DNA of 18,035 bases, taken from contig NZWU01000042.1 of NCBI GenBank assembly GCA_002701705.1, positions 2,556 to 20,590 on the forward strand, written 5' to 3'. The position numbers and the translations under genes are program-made. The DNA is from Gammaproteobacteria bacterium (GTDB lineage Bacteria; Pseudomonadota; Gammaproteobacteria; GCA-002705445; GCA-002716945). The notes beneath the pieces were generated by a model. The model did not search any database and was not told where the DNA came from. It worked only from the letters and a program-made list of their open reading frames with translations. Below are positions 1-7,786 of the stretch, piece after piece (the stretch's first letter is position 1; each line of letters begins with the position of its first letter).

Positions 1-473
1 GCAAGAATAACAGCTGTTGGATAGCAGCCTGGATTAGCAACAATTCTTGCTTTTTCAATTTTGCTTTTTTGGTTAGGTATTTCAGGTAAGCCATATACGC
101 TCTCATCCAATAATGATTGAGCAACATGTTTAAAATTGTACCACTCCTCCCAAACTTTATAATCAGTTAATCTAAAATCTGAAGATATATCAATTATTCG
201 TATGTCATGATCTAGGAGTTCATTTGCCATTTTCATCGCCGTACCATTTGGTGTTGCAAAAAAAACGACATCACAATTCTTTAGGTTTTTTATGTTGGGT
301 TCCAAAAAAGTTGTATCAAGGTTTTTAGGTAATGAAAAAACTTCATTAACTTTCTTGCCTGCATGTGTGCGTGATGTTAATGCGGTAAGTTCAACCTCAG
401 GATGCCCTTGAAGAAGTTTTGTTAGCTCTTCACCTGTATAACCTGATGCACCTACAATTCCAACTGCTACCAT
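1..473 (-). CDS. argC: N-acetyl-gamma-glutamyl-phosphate reductase, N-terminal part (runs off the window)
   Basis: ArgC reduces N-acetyl-glutamyl-5-phosphate to the semialdehyde with NADPH, the third step of arginine synthesis in the cytoplasm. About 157 codons are present and the frame stays open to base 1, so roughly the last half of a ~345-residue protein lies outside the window. Residues 5-13 hold the nucleotide-binding glycine pattern GIVGASGYTG, typical of the NAD(P)-binding fold. NPGCYPTA near residues 147-154 contains the catalytic cysteine (C150). The ATG at 471-473 is the natural start because the glycine-rich motif begins within five residues. The gene diverges from hemJ across an 82-base gap. 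Identification is firm; only the C-terminal part is unseen. Confidence 0.95.
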   Translation of the reverse strand, partial: MVAVGIVGASGYTGEELTKLLQGHPEVELTALTSRTHAGKKVNEVFSLPKNLDTTFLEPNIKNLKNCDVVFFATPNGTAMKMANELLDHDIRIIDISSDFRLTDYKVWEEWYNFKHVAQSLLDESVYGLPEIPNQKSKIEKARIVANPGCYPTAVIL

Positions 474-555
474 ATATAAAGTTCTATTGATAAAATTAAA
501 ATAGTAATTACAAATTACTTAGCCACATTATACATTTAAAGGTAGAATAATAAAC

Positions 556-966
556 ATGTTATGGTATAAATCACTTCATCTGATTTTCATGGTCACTTGG
601 TTTGCGGGCTTGTTTTATCTTCCACGTCTGTTTGTATACCATTCAATGGCAGAGGATGAAATTTCAATCAACCGTTTTGAGATAATGGAGAGAAAACTTT
701 TTTGGGGCATAATGACTCCTGGCGGAGTTCTGACAATTTTATTTGGTATCCTACTAATGCAGTCCTATGGTCTTGCAGATTGGTTAAAAATTAAACTGTT
801 CCTTATTTTCCTACTCGTAATCTATCATGTATGGTGTGGCTTTCTTATGTATAAATTTAAAGCGAGGAAAAATGTGCATGGCCACTTATGGTTTCGAATC
901 TTTAATGAAGTTCCCGTTGTATTACTAATTATAATAATTTTATTAGCTGTATTTAAACCTTTCTAG
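556..966 (+). CDS. hemJ: HemJ-type protoporphyrinogen IX oxidase
   Basis: This 136-residue inner-membrane protein belongs to the HemJ (UPF0093) family, which oxidises protoporphyrinogen IX to protoporphyrin IX late in haem synthesis, replacing HemG or HemY. Visible family marks are an early histidine (H8) in the first helix, the segment GLFYLPRLFVYH at residues 18-29, the ME-K-L element at 44-48, W77-L-K-I-K80, and the C-terminal NEVPVVLL...VFKPF. Four hydrophobic segments are apparent, near residues 5-28, 53-70, 79-99 and 117-133. Length matches the family (about 140). The last 24 bases of the gene overlap the end of rppH on the other strand. No strong ribosome binding site precedes the ATG. 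Assignment rests on motif recall, but the pattern is distinctive. Confidence 0.9.
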   Translation: MLWYKSLHLIFMVTWFAGLFYLPRLFVYHSMAEDEISINRFEIMERKLFWGIMTPGGVLTILFGILLMQSYGLADWLKIKLFLIFLLVIYHVWCGFLMYKFKARKNVHGHLWFRIFNEVPVVLLIIIILLAVFKPF

Positions 967-1419
967 AGCATCAGAAAATTCATCGAGTATGCTGACATAA
1001 ACTCCTTTTTTGAATCTAATGACGCTGTCAATTGCATTTTGTTTATCACCCCATTTCCATGCATCAAATTCAGCATGCCCTGTTGCATTTAAATTGATAT
1101 CATCATTGTCCCCAAGAAATTCCAACAAGAACCATTTTTGCATTACACCGTCAAACTTTCGTTTGGATCTTTGAAATATGTGAGGGATATGATAAACCAG
1201 CCATTTATTACTGATTGTTAAAATTTCTACTTTCTCTTTTTTTATCCCCGTCTCTTCATGTAATTCTCTATACAGTGCATCTTCCGGTGATTCACCATCA
1301 TCAATTCCTCCCTGAGGGAACTGCCATGACTCCTTCCCAATTCTTTTACCTAAAAAAAATTGGCCTGCTGAGTTAACGACGACTATTCCTACCCCTTTTC
1401 TGTAATTTTTCTTATCCAT
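943..1419 (-). CDS. rppH: RNA pyrophosphohydrolase (Nudix)
   Basis: RppH removes pyrophosphate from the 5' end of triphosphorylated mRNA and so opens it to RNase E decay. The 158-residue protein begins with the family-typical RKGVGIVVVN (residues 7-16) and WQFPQGGI (32-39). The Nudix box spans residues 38-59, with the metal-binding glutamates E52, E55 and E56 in RELHEETG. The length matches gammaproteobacterial RppH (about 160-175). The gene is divergent from the HAD-IB phosphatase gene, an arrangement I recall from Pseudomonas, where ptsP follows rppH. Here hemJ lies downstream instead and converges with a 24-base overlap, so no separate terminator fits between them. An 8-bp inverted repeat lies just upstream (1438-1456). 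Confidence 0.93.
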   Translation of the reverse strand: MDKKNYRKGVGIVVVNSAGQFFLGKRIGKESWQFPQGGIDDGESPEDALYRELHEETGIKKEKVEILTISNKWLVYHIPHIFQRSKRKFDGVMQKWFLLEFLGDNDDINLNATGHAEFDAWKWGDKQNAIDSVIRFKKGVYVSILDEFSDALERFKYS

Positions 1420-1570
1420 AGTTATTATTATTATTGTATAATATCAACGATATTATGTCTTAGGAACAATAAGATATGGCAATAATATGTAAATGCATTT
1501 AAATATTTCAATTCATACTCGTAGAAACTCTTATTTAATTCTTTATCGAATTTCTGGAAATTTAGCATAG

Positions 1571-2221
1571 ATGAGTAATTTAACAATTTTTGATTTAGAC
1601 AATACCATCATTGACGGTGATAGTGATCAGAATTGGGGTGAATTTCTATTTGAAGAAGGTATCGTTGGACAGAGCTATCAAGAAAAAAGCGAAGCATTCT
1701 ATGGGAATTATTATGATGGGAATCTTGATATAGATGATTTTTTAAATTTTTGTGTTCAACCTTTAAAAGATAATTCTATGGATAGACTCTTAGAGTTGAG
1801 AAACAAGTTTATTGAAGTGAAAATAAAGCCGATAGTCTTAACAAAAGCTAAAGAATTGATTATAGACGAACTCAAAAACAACGAAGTTGTAATAGCCACA
1901 GCCACAAACAGCTTCGTTACTAGACCAATCTCAGAACTTTTCTCTGTTGAAAATCTGATTGCGACGGAGTTTGAAATCAAACAAAATGCCTTCACTGGCA
2001 AAGTTGTTGATGTTCCATGTTTTCGCGAAGGTAAACTTCTTAAGGTAAAGAAGTGGGCTGAGTCTCACCATTATGATTTAAGAAGAGCGACCTTTTTTTC
2101 AGATTCCCTTAATGATTTACCATTATTAGATGAAGTTGGTAAGGCGATTATAGTTGATGGAGACAATAAAATACAATCGGTTGCAAAGACAAATAATTGG
2201 GAGTGTATCTCTTTTAGATAA
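1571..2221 (+). CDS. HAD-IB family (SerB-like) phosphatase
   Basis: A 216-residue haloacid-dehalogenase superfamily hydrolase of subclass IB, the group that includes phosphoserine phosphatase. All four HAD motifs are visible: motif I D8-L-D10-N-T12 (nucleophile and acid/base aspartates), motif II around T110/T112 in VIATATN, motif III lysine K155 after the GK pair, and motif IV FSDSLND with D178 and D182 for magnesium. A helical cap lies between motifs I and II (about residues 18-90). The substrate cannot be read from sequence. Relatives in this subfamily are often annotated only as HAD-IB hydrolases and are commonly found beside rppH. It converges on the small membrane protein gene with a 12-base gap and no hairpin between them. 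Confidence 0.88.
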   Translation: MSNLTIFDLDNTIIDGDSDQNWGEFLFEEGIVGQSYQEKSEAFYGNYYDGNLDIDDFLNFCVQPLKDNSMDRLLELRNKFIEVKIKPIVLTKAKELIIDELKNNEVVIATATNSFVTRPISELFSVENLIATEFEIKQNAFTGKVVDVPCFREGKLLKVKKWAESHHYDLRRATFFSDSLNDLPLLDEVGKAIIVDGDNKIQSVAKTNNWECISFR

Positions 2222-2233
2222 TTGAAGCCCAAA

Positions 2234-2455
2234 TTAGTTTAGAAAGTAATTAATGTATCCAATTATAAAGATAGGTATCTGTAGACCAAAATTTGTCATC
2301 ACTGCTTTATCCTTCATCAAATAGCCTGAAACCACCCACCCTATTGCCCCAATTGAATGTATGAATATGTACAATGGATACAAATTAAACTGTGCTATTA
2401 AAATCCCTGTTAGGATAAAAAAAGTACTTCCCCATTTTAGTGTGTTTACATTCAT
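2234..2455 (-). CDS. Small three-helix membrane protein, function unknown
   Basis: A 73-residue protein made almost entirely of hydrophobic segments: about residues 8-24, 27-47 (containing IHSIGAIGWVVSGYLMKD), and 53-72. It is preceded by AAGGAGG (complement of 2462-2468) six bases before the ATG. This is one of the strongest ribosome binding sites in the window and makes the gene credible despite its size. It starts 21 bases after the stop of the FemAB-family gene, so it is probably the last gene of the mrp-prsW-dcd-femAB run. The helix pattern resembles small uncharacterised inner-membrane proteins seen in marine bacteria and phages, but I cannot name a family with certainty. Confidence 0.75.
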   Translation of the reverse strand: MNVNTLKWGSTFFILTGILIAQFNLYPLYIFIHSIGAIGWVVSGYLMKDKAVMTNFGLQIPIFIIGYINYFLN

Positions 2456-2476
2456 TAAATGCCTCCTTATTAAAAA

Positions 2477-3511
2477 TTATTTCTTATATCTGAATTGTAT
2501 TGCCTTGCCAAATAAATAGCTTTTCATGCCTGATTTACTAATATCAAATTCACCAATTTTTTCAAATGTTTTCCCATTGAAACCTGATTTAAAAAAATCT
2601 ACACCCGCAGATGAACTATCATCTGAGATACCACCAAAATCCATTTTTTTTATTCCCATCTTAGAGAGCTCTTTCATTAACTCATAAATCATTTCATAAG
2701 AAGCAAACGTTTCCCTTGCCTGTTTACTAGATGCCGCATAATGATAAAAAGCTTTTTCTGATAATAAACTAATTATGCAAGCTACTATCGGTTTGTTACT
2801 TTTAATACCCGCTAAACAAAAAACTCGCGGATTACCACCTTTTGTATTTCCAAGAAGTTTGGAAAAACTTTGAATATCTATCAAATCAAAATTCAATTGT
2901 TTATTTGCAACCATTTGCTCATAAACCAGTAAAAAATTCTGTGATGCTTCTGATCCATAATATATTTTCCACTCCAGATTATGTTTTTGCGCTTGTTTAA
3001 CATAATAACGATGCTTTTTTTTAATAGACTCTAAAAAATCTTTTTCTGACCTAACATCCACTATGATGGTTTTTGGGCTGGTCAGTGTATATTCAGGTTT
3101 TGAAAATTCTGTAAAAATTTTTTTGTTATCACTCGTATTCTCTATGTATGGATTACATCTAAGATTAAAAATATTTTCAGAAAATATTTTCTCTGTAAAC
3201 TTTTTTAAAGCTGTTTCTAATACTTCTACAGTAGAGGTTTGTAATATTGGTCCACCAGGACACCAAGCTATCTTAATCCCAAATACTTTTTTAACGAGTA
3301 CTTGTGCTAAAAGAATTGGTATCGGCTTAGTCTTCTGTTGACGAGTTATCAGTATACGAAGAACTTTCCAATCTTCACCTTTCTTGAGTTCACCCCATTC
3401 ATATGATTGAAAAATATTTTCGCCCTGAAACTCTTCAAGATAATGATTCCAATCTTTGCGCTTGTGATGTACATCAATCTGAAGAATTATGTTGGTTTTT
3501 TTGTCATCCAC
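2477..3511 (-). CDS. FemAB-family (peptidoglycan aminoacyltransferase-like) GNAT protein
   Basis: A 344-residue protein with the double GNAT-fold layout of the FemAB/FemX family. In Gram-positive bacteria these enzymes transfer amino acids from aminoacyl-tRNA to the lipid II stem peptide. Supporting segments are NIFQSYEWGELKK (residues 32-44, N-terminal fold), AWCPGGPIL (82-90), the basic KKKHRYYVKQAQKHNL helix (about 164-179) that precedes the second fold, and the C-terminal KMGIKKMDFGGISD followed by GVDFFKSGFNG, typical of the family. No signal peptide or membrane helix is seen, so it is cytoplasmic. The start is GTG (3509-3511), two bases after the dcd stop, which suggests coupled translation. 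In a Gram-negative host the acceptor is unknown; it could be peptidoglycan, another peptide or a lipid. Family confidence is high, function is not. Confidence 0.85.
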   Translation of the reverse strand: MDDKKTNIILQIDVHHKRKDWNHYLEEFQGENIFQSYEWGELKKGEDWKVLRILITRQQKTKPIPILLAQVLVKKVFGIKIAWCPGGPILQTSTVEVLETALKKFTEKIFSENIFNLRCNPYIENTSDNKKIFTEFSKPEYTLTSPKTIIVDVRSEKDFLESIKKKHRYYVKQAQKHNLEWKIYYGSEASQNFLLVYEQMVANKQLNFDLIDIQSFSKLLGNTKGGNPRVFCLAGIKSNKPIVACIISLLSEKAFYHYAASSKQARETFASYEMIYELMKELSKMGIKKMDFGGISDDSSSAGVDFFKSGFNGKTFEKIGEFDISKSGMKSYLFGKAIQFRYKK

Positions 3512-3513
3512 AA

Positions 3514-4080
3514 TTATGTCTTAGGGAGTGTAACGCCTTTTTGTCCTTGATATTTTCCTTTGCGATCTTTGTAGGAAGTCTCACAAACTTCATCAGATTC
3601 TAAAAATATAAATTGAGCAACACCTTCGTTGGCATAAATCTTTGCAGGTAGTGGCGTAGTATTAGAAAACTCAAGTGTTACATGCCCCTCCCATTCAGGT
3701 TCAAGCGGGGTCACATTGACAATGATGCCGCATCTAGCATATGTTGATTTTCCTAAGCATAAAGTGAGAATTTGTCTGGGGATTCTAAAATATTCAACCG
3801 TTCTGGCCAAGGCAAAAGAATTCGGCGGTATGATACAAACATCAGCTTTGTGATTCACAAAACTCTTATCATCAAATGCTTTAGGATCTACAAATGATGA
3901 ATTAATATTAGTAAATATTTTAAAATCATCGGCACACCGAACGTCATAACCATAACTTGAAGTGCCATACGAAATAACCCTGCCTGTTCCATTCTTTTTA
4001 ATTTGATTTTCCTGGAAAGGCTCAATCATCCCATGCTTAAGGGACATTTCTTTTATCCATTTATCCGATTTTATTGCCAT
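3514..4080 (-). CDS. dcd: dCTP deaminase
   Basis: Dcd deaminates dCTP to dUTP, the main source of dUMP for thymidylate synthesis in most Gram-negative bacteria. It acts as a homotrimer in the cytoplasm. The 188-residue length and the motifs fit the Pseudomonas-type enzyme: [12 protein letters not shown] (residues 37-48), the nucleotide-binding KSTYARCGI (111-119), the catalytic glutamate E137 within GHVTLEFSN, and GQKGVTLP (179-186) at the C-terminus. In Pseudomonas I recall mrp directly preceding dcd. Here a PrsW-type protease gene is placed between the two. The ATG start gives the expected [10 protein letters not shown]-terminus. Confidence 0.96.
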   Translation of the reverse strand: MAIKSDKWIKEMSLKHGMIEPFQENQIKKNGTGRVISYGTSSYGYDVRCADDFKIFTNINSSFVDPKAFDDKSFVNHKADVCIIPPNSFALARTVEYFRIPRQILTLCLGKSTYARCGIIVNVTPLEPEWEGHVTLEFSNTTPLPAKIYANEGVAQFIFLESDEVCETSYKDRKGKYQGQKGVTLPKT

Positions 4081-4120
4081 TGAATAATTATCTTAACATA
4101 GATTGCTTGCAGAAGAATGG

Positions 4121-4927
4121 TTAGGCATTGAAGATTAGTTCAAGCACAATAACTCCCACTATAATAATACCTGTAATTTTTAATACGTTCATATAAATCT
4201 CTGATGAGTTAATAGTATAAGTTCTTTCCCAATATTCATGTCCTTTTAGTTGCTGCCCCATTCTAATTCTATTGAATATCTTTGAAGAACGTGAGAATAA
4301 AATAAATAGAATTATGTATATTAAGATTCCTGCATTAATTAATAGAAAGAAATTATATATTCCATGTATAAAAATTGGTACAGCTAAAGCTAAAAATAAA
4401 TATTTTTTATTGTCTTTATCTCCAAATAAAGCTAGTCCAAAAAATAATCCCATGATTACACCATTCAATCCATGTAAAGGGACAGCACTGAATGCTCTGG
4501 CGAGAGCAACACTAAATGCTTGGGATTGGGTTTCAGTTGTGTGGAAAACATAATTAACATTTTCAATAGCTGCAAAGCCTAATGATGCGGCCGTAGCGAA
4601 AACAATAGCATCCATTGGCTCATCAAAATTATCTAATTTTGATGCATAAAAATATAACACTAAAAGTTTTAGAGTTTCTTCTAATGTGGCAGCTCTAAAA
4701 AAAGACATGAAAGCTTTATTACTAATGCCTTTAAAAAAAGTGTTATTGAATATCTCAACTGCCGGAATTAAAATATCTAAAAAAAGAATAATGGATGCGC
4801 CTAATAAAAAAGTTATAAAGACTTCTCTTTTATCTTCAGGATATAAATCTTTTTTGTACACATATGATATTAGGAAAACAACTGGCAGTAATGCGACAAA
4901 ATAAATTATATATATATCTAGTAACAT
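4121..4927 (-). CDS. PrsW-family intramembrane glutamic-type protease
   Basis: A 268-residue polytopic membrane protein of the PrsW (M82) family, distant relatives of CAAX-type membrane proteases. All the family motifs are present: E83-E84-T-L-K87; the stretch FDEPMDAIVFATAASLGFA; E122-N-V-N125 in IENVNY; H152 in PLHGLNG; and H188 in FIHGIYNF. About seven to eight hydrophobic segments are apparent, including one at the extreme C-terminus after a soluble stretch (about 213-245). In Bacillus subtilis PrsW starts cleavage of the anti-sigma factor RsiW. No anti-sigma factor or sigma factor gene lies nearby, so the substrate here is unknown. It starts 30 bases after the mrp stop and ends 40 bases before dcd, splitting a pair that is adjacent in some relatives. 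Confidence 0.85.
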   Translation of the reverse strand: MLLDIYIIYFVALLPVVFLISYVYKKDLYPEDKREVFITFLLGASIILFLDILIPAVEIFNNTFFKGISNKAFMSFFRAATLEETLKLLVLYFYASKLDNFDEPMDAIVFATAASLGFAAIENVNYVFHTTETQSQAFSVALARAFSAVPLHGLNGVIMGLFFGLALFGDKDNKKYLFLALAVPIFIHGIYNFFLLINAGILIYIILFILFSRSSKIFNRIRMGQQLKGHEYWERTYTINSSEIYMNVLKITGIIIVGVIVLELIFNA

Positions 4928-4957
4928 TTTTTATCGTCTAAAAAGAGAAATGTGTAA

Positions 4958-6040
4958 TCAATCGTTTTGAATAACAATTTTAGGGAAAGCAGAACTATAA
5001 TCTTTTTTCCTCATTGATAAAGCGGCTGCCATCTTTCTGGCAATTTCTCGGTAAATCATCGACGTGGTAGATGTAGGGTTTGATGAAACCGTTGGCGAAC
5101 CTTTATCCATTTCTTCCCTGACACTTTTTTCAAGCGGTAACTCGCCAAGTAATCTGACATCATTTTCCGTAGCAAGTTGTTCACCTCCACCTTCACCAAA
5201 TATACTTTCTTCATTTCCACATTTAGGGCAAACATACGTACTCATATTTTCTATAATGCCAAGAACAGGAACTTCCACTTTCTCAAACATCTTGAGCCCC
5301 TTACGTGCATCAATTAAAGAAATGTCTTGTGGGGTAGTGACAATAACCGCGCCACTGACTGGAATCTTTTGGCAGAGTGTCAATTGAACATCACCTGTGC
5401 CGGGTGGTAAATCAACAATTAAAAAATCTACCTCTTGCCAATTGGTATCAGCCAATAGTTGTTCAAGAGCTTGGGTTACCATAGGACCACGCCAAATCAT
5501 CGGTGTGTCTTCCTCTACTAAAAGTCCTATTGACATAGCTTGAAGGCCGTGTGCTTTCTTTGGCTCTAATGTTTTTCCGTCAGGTGAATCTGGTTGACCT
5601 GACAACCCCAACATCTTTGGAATACTCGGTCCATAGATGTCTGCATCTAATATTGCAGTCGTTGCGCCCTCTTCTTTCAGAGCAAGCGCGAGGTTTACGG
5701 CAGTAGTTGATTTGCCTACTCCTCCCTTACCAGATGCTATTGCAATTATATTTTTAATGCCTTTAATTCGTTCAAGGCTTTTCTGCACAGTATGCGGAAT
5801 GATTTCATAACTTAAGTCAAGCTTGATTTTTGCTTTAGGATAAGCATCTTTAATTTTCTTATCCAAACCTTCATGAAACGCCTTCATTATTCCTTCTGCA
5901 GGCCAGCCTAGCACTACCTTAACTGCAACATTGTCACCATCGACAGAAATGTCTTTGACGGTATTGCCGGTAACTAGATCAGTACCCATATAAGGACAGT
6001 CATAGTCCTTCAACAGTGCTTCGATATTTTCCTTATTCAT
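4958..6040 (-). CDS. apbC: Iron-sulfur cluster carrier protein ApbC/Mrp
   Basis: Mrp/ApbC is a P-loop ATPase that carries and delivers [4Fe-4S] clusters in the cytoplasm. The 360-residue protein has an N-terminal DUF59 (MIP18-like) domain (about residues 5-82), then the deviant Walker A motif SGKGGVGKST (103-112), the DADIYGPS segment (132-139), VDLPPGTGD (209-217), and the cluster-binding pair C271-P-K-C274. It diverges from metG across 111 bases, the same divergent mrp/metG pairing known from Escherichia coli. The coding sequence looks less AT-rich by eye than its neighbours, consistent with a conserved, well-expressed gene. It heads the minus-strand run mrp-prsW-dcd-femAB-small membrane protein. 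Confidence 0.95.
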   Translation of the reverse strand: MNKENIEALLKDYDCPYMGTDLVTGNTVKDISVDGDNVAVKVVLGWPAEGIMKAFHEGLDKKIKDAYPKAKIKLDLSYEIIPHTVQKSLERIKGIKNIIAIASGKGGVGKSTTAVNLALALKEEGATTAILDADIYGPSIPKMLGLSGQPDSPDGKTLEPKKAHGLQAMSIGLLVEEDTPMIWRGPMVTQALEQLLADTNWQEVDFLIVDLPPGTGDVQLTLCQKIPVSGAVIVTTPQDISLIDARKGLKMFEKVEVPVLGIIENMSTYVCPKCGNEESIFGEGGGEQLATENDVRLLGELPLEKSVREEMDKGSPTVSSNPTSTTSMIYREIARKMAAALSMRKKDYSSAFPKIVIQND

Positions 6041-6097
6041 AACTTTAGTGCTTTCTATGATTTTCCTATAAAATATAATTAAATTGTTTAAGATTGC

Positions 6098-6103
6098 TAT
6101 AGT
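6098..6103 (+). promoter_or_regulatory. Candidate extended -10 promoter element for metG
   Basis: TATAGT preceded by TG one base upstream (TGCTATAGT) fits the extended -10 form used by sigma70 and lies about 50 bases before the metG ATG. No good -35 element stands 16-18 bases upstream. This is the only clear candidate in the 111-base gap between mrp and metG. Confidence 0.35.
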
Positions 6104-6151
6104 ATACGTGTTATCAAATTTTTAGAGAAGAGAAATTATTAAACCATCATC

Positions 6152-7786
6152 ATGAGAAAAATTATTGCCACTAGTGCCCTCCCGTATGCCAATGGATCTA
6201 TCCATCTAGGACATCTTGTTGAGTACCTGCAAACAGATATCTGGGTAAGGAGTCAAAAAATGAGTGGAAATGATTGTGTTTACATATGTGCCGATGATGC
6301 ACATGGAACACCGATAATGCTGAAAGCTAAAGAATTAGAAATCGCCCCAGAAGAATTAATAGAAAAGACCTACAAGGAACATGTAAAAGATTTTTCAGAT
6401 TTTCAGATAGAGTTTGATAACTATTACACCACACACTCCGATGAAAATAAAAAATATTCAGAGTTCATCTATGAGCAACTCAAAGGAAAAGGTGACATCA
6501 TCTCTAAAAATATAAAGCAATTCTATGATGAAGAAGCTGAAATGTTTTTGCCGGATAGATTTATAAAAGGCGATTGTCCAAAATGTGGAGCAAAAGATCA
6601 ATATGGTGATTCCTGTGAAGAATGTGGTGCCACCTATTCTTCAATAGAAGTTAAGAACCCTCAGTCGATAGTGTCCCAAACTTCACCCGTTACTAAAGAA
6701 ACAGAACATTTGTTTTTTAAGCTTAGTTCGTATGAACCTTTCTTAAAGCAGTGGGTTTCAGATGATACGACTCAAATTGAAATTAAAAATAAATTAGATG
6801 AGTGGTTATCTGAAGGTCTTACTGACTGGGATATCACAAGAGATGAACCTTATTTTGGTTTCAAAATACCTGGTATGAAAGATAAATATTTTTATGTTTG
6901 GCTAGATGCACCTATAGGATACATAGCTTCACATAAAAACTTTTGTGATAAACATCAAAAAGATTTTAATGAATTTTGGAAAAAAGATTCAACTTGTGAG
7001 TTATACCATTTTATAGGTAAAGACATTGCATACTTCCATGCACTATTCTGGCCTGCCATGCTTGAAGGATCAGGTTTTAGAAAGCCCAATGCAGTGTATT
7101 GTCATGGCTTTTTGACTATTGATGGTGAGAAGATGTCGAAATCTAGAGGAACATTTTTTAATGCAAGAACCTATTTGAACCATTTAGACCCTGAATATTT
7201 AAGATATTATTTTGCAAGCAGATTGACCGATAAAATAGAAGATATTGATTTAAGTTTTGATGACTTTCAATCTCGAGTAAATTCAGATTTGATTGGTAAA
7301 ATAATTAATATTGGAAGCAGGTGTGCAAAATTTATTAATGAAGATTTTGATAATCAACTTTCTGAATCTATACACAATGAATCATTAATCAAGAGTTATT
7401 TATCAATAAGAGAAAACATTGTCAATGGTTATGAAAACAGGAACTACTCTACAAATATCAGGCTAATATCCAAATTGGCAGATGATGCCAATAAGTATAT
7501 TGATGATGAAAAACCTTGGGTAAAAATAAAAAATGAAAAAGAGAAAATGTTGGTCCAGAAAATTTGTACGGATGGGTTGAATCTTTTCAGGATACTTGCA
7601 GGATATCTAAAACCAGTTTTACCAAAAATATCTGAAAAAGTTGAGAAGTTGCTTATCTGTGATGCTTTAGATTGGAAAAATATTAAAGATTTACAATTAT
7701 CTAAAAAAATTCAAAAATTTAAACCCATATTAAAAAGAATAGAAAAAGAGTCAATTGATAAAATGAAGGAAGAGGCTAATGGATGA
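6152..7786 (+). CDS. metG: Methionyl-tRNA synthetase, catalytic and anticodon-binding part
   Basis: MetRS charges methionine onto tRNA-Met. The class I signatures are plain: ALPYANGSIHLGH (residues 9-21) contains the HIGH-like H18-L-G-H21, and KMSKS is at 327-331. A zinc knuckle is formed by C142, C145, C155 and C158. The anticodon-binding helical domain follows to the end. At 544 residues it stops where E. coli MetG (677 residues) continues through a linker into a C-terminal OB-fold tRNA-binding/dimerisation domain. That domain is encoded by the next gene, whose ATG lies inside the metG stop (ATGGATGA). Start choice follows the conserved N-terminus; no strong ribosome binding site is seen. 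Confidence 0.95.
   Translation: MRKIIATSALPYANGSIHLGHLVEYLQTDIWVRSQKMSGNDCVYICADDAHGTPIMLKAKELEIAPEELIEKTYKEHVKDFSDFQIEFDNYYTTHSDENKKYSEFIYEQLKGKGDIISKNIKQFYDEEAEMFLPDRFIKGDCPKCGAKDQYGDSCEECGATYSSIEVKNPQSIVSQTSPVTKETEHLFFKLSSYEPFLKQWVSDDTTQIEIKNKLDEWLSEGLTDWDITRDEPYFGFKIPGMKDKYFYVWLDAPIGYIASHKNFCDKHQKDFNEFWKKDSTCELYHFIGKDIAYFHALFWPAMLEGSGFRKPNAVYCHGFLTIDGEKMSKSRGTFFNARTYLNHLDPEYLRYYFASRLTDKIEDIDLSFDDFQSRVNSDLIGKIINIGSRCAKFINEDFDNQLSESIHNESLIKSYLSIRENIVNGYENRNYSTNIRLISKLADDANKYIDDEKPWVKIKNEKEKMLVQKICTDGLNLFRILAGYLKPVLPKISEKVEKLLICDALDWKNIKDLQLSKKIQKFKPILKRIEKESIDKMKEEANG

Noticed and set aside
503-519. AGTAATT-ACA-AATTACT inverted repeat between argC and hemJ, considered as an ArgR box
   Set aside because: It lacks the TGAAT/ATTCA half-sites of ArgR operators and is pure AT-rich sequence of a kind expected often by chance here.
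1421-1435. Short TTA repeat upstream of rppH, considered as a phase-variable microsatellite
   Set aside because: Only about four to five trinucleotide units in AT-rich intergenic DNA, too short to suggest slippage control.
3063-3603. Two open frames antisense to the FemAB-like gene and the end of dcd
   Set aside because: Both are covered by genes with recognised families, and neither translation resembles a protein family.
5064-5387. A 107-codon open frame opposite mrp
   Set aside because: It is antisense to the conserved ATPase core of mrp; its length follows from codon bias in the real gene and no ribosome binding site or motif supports it.
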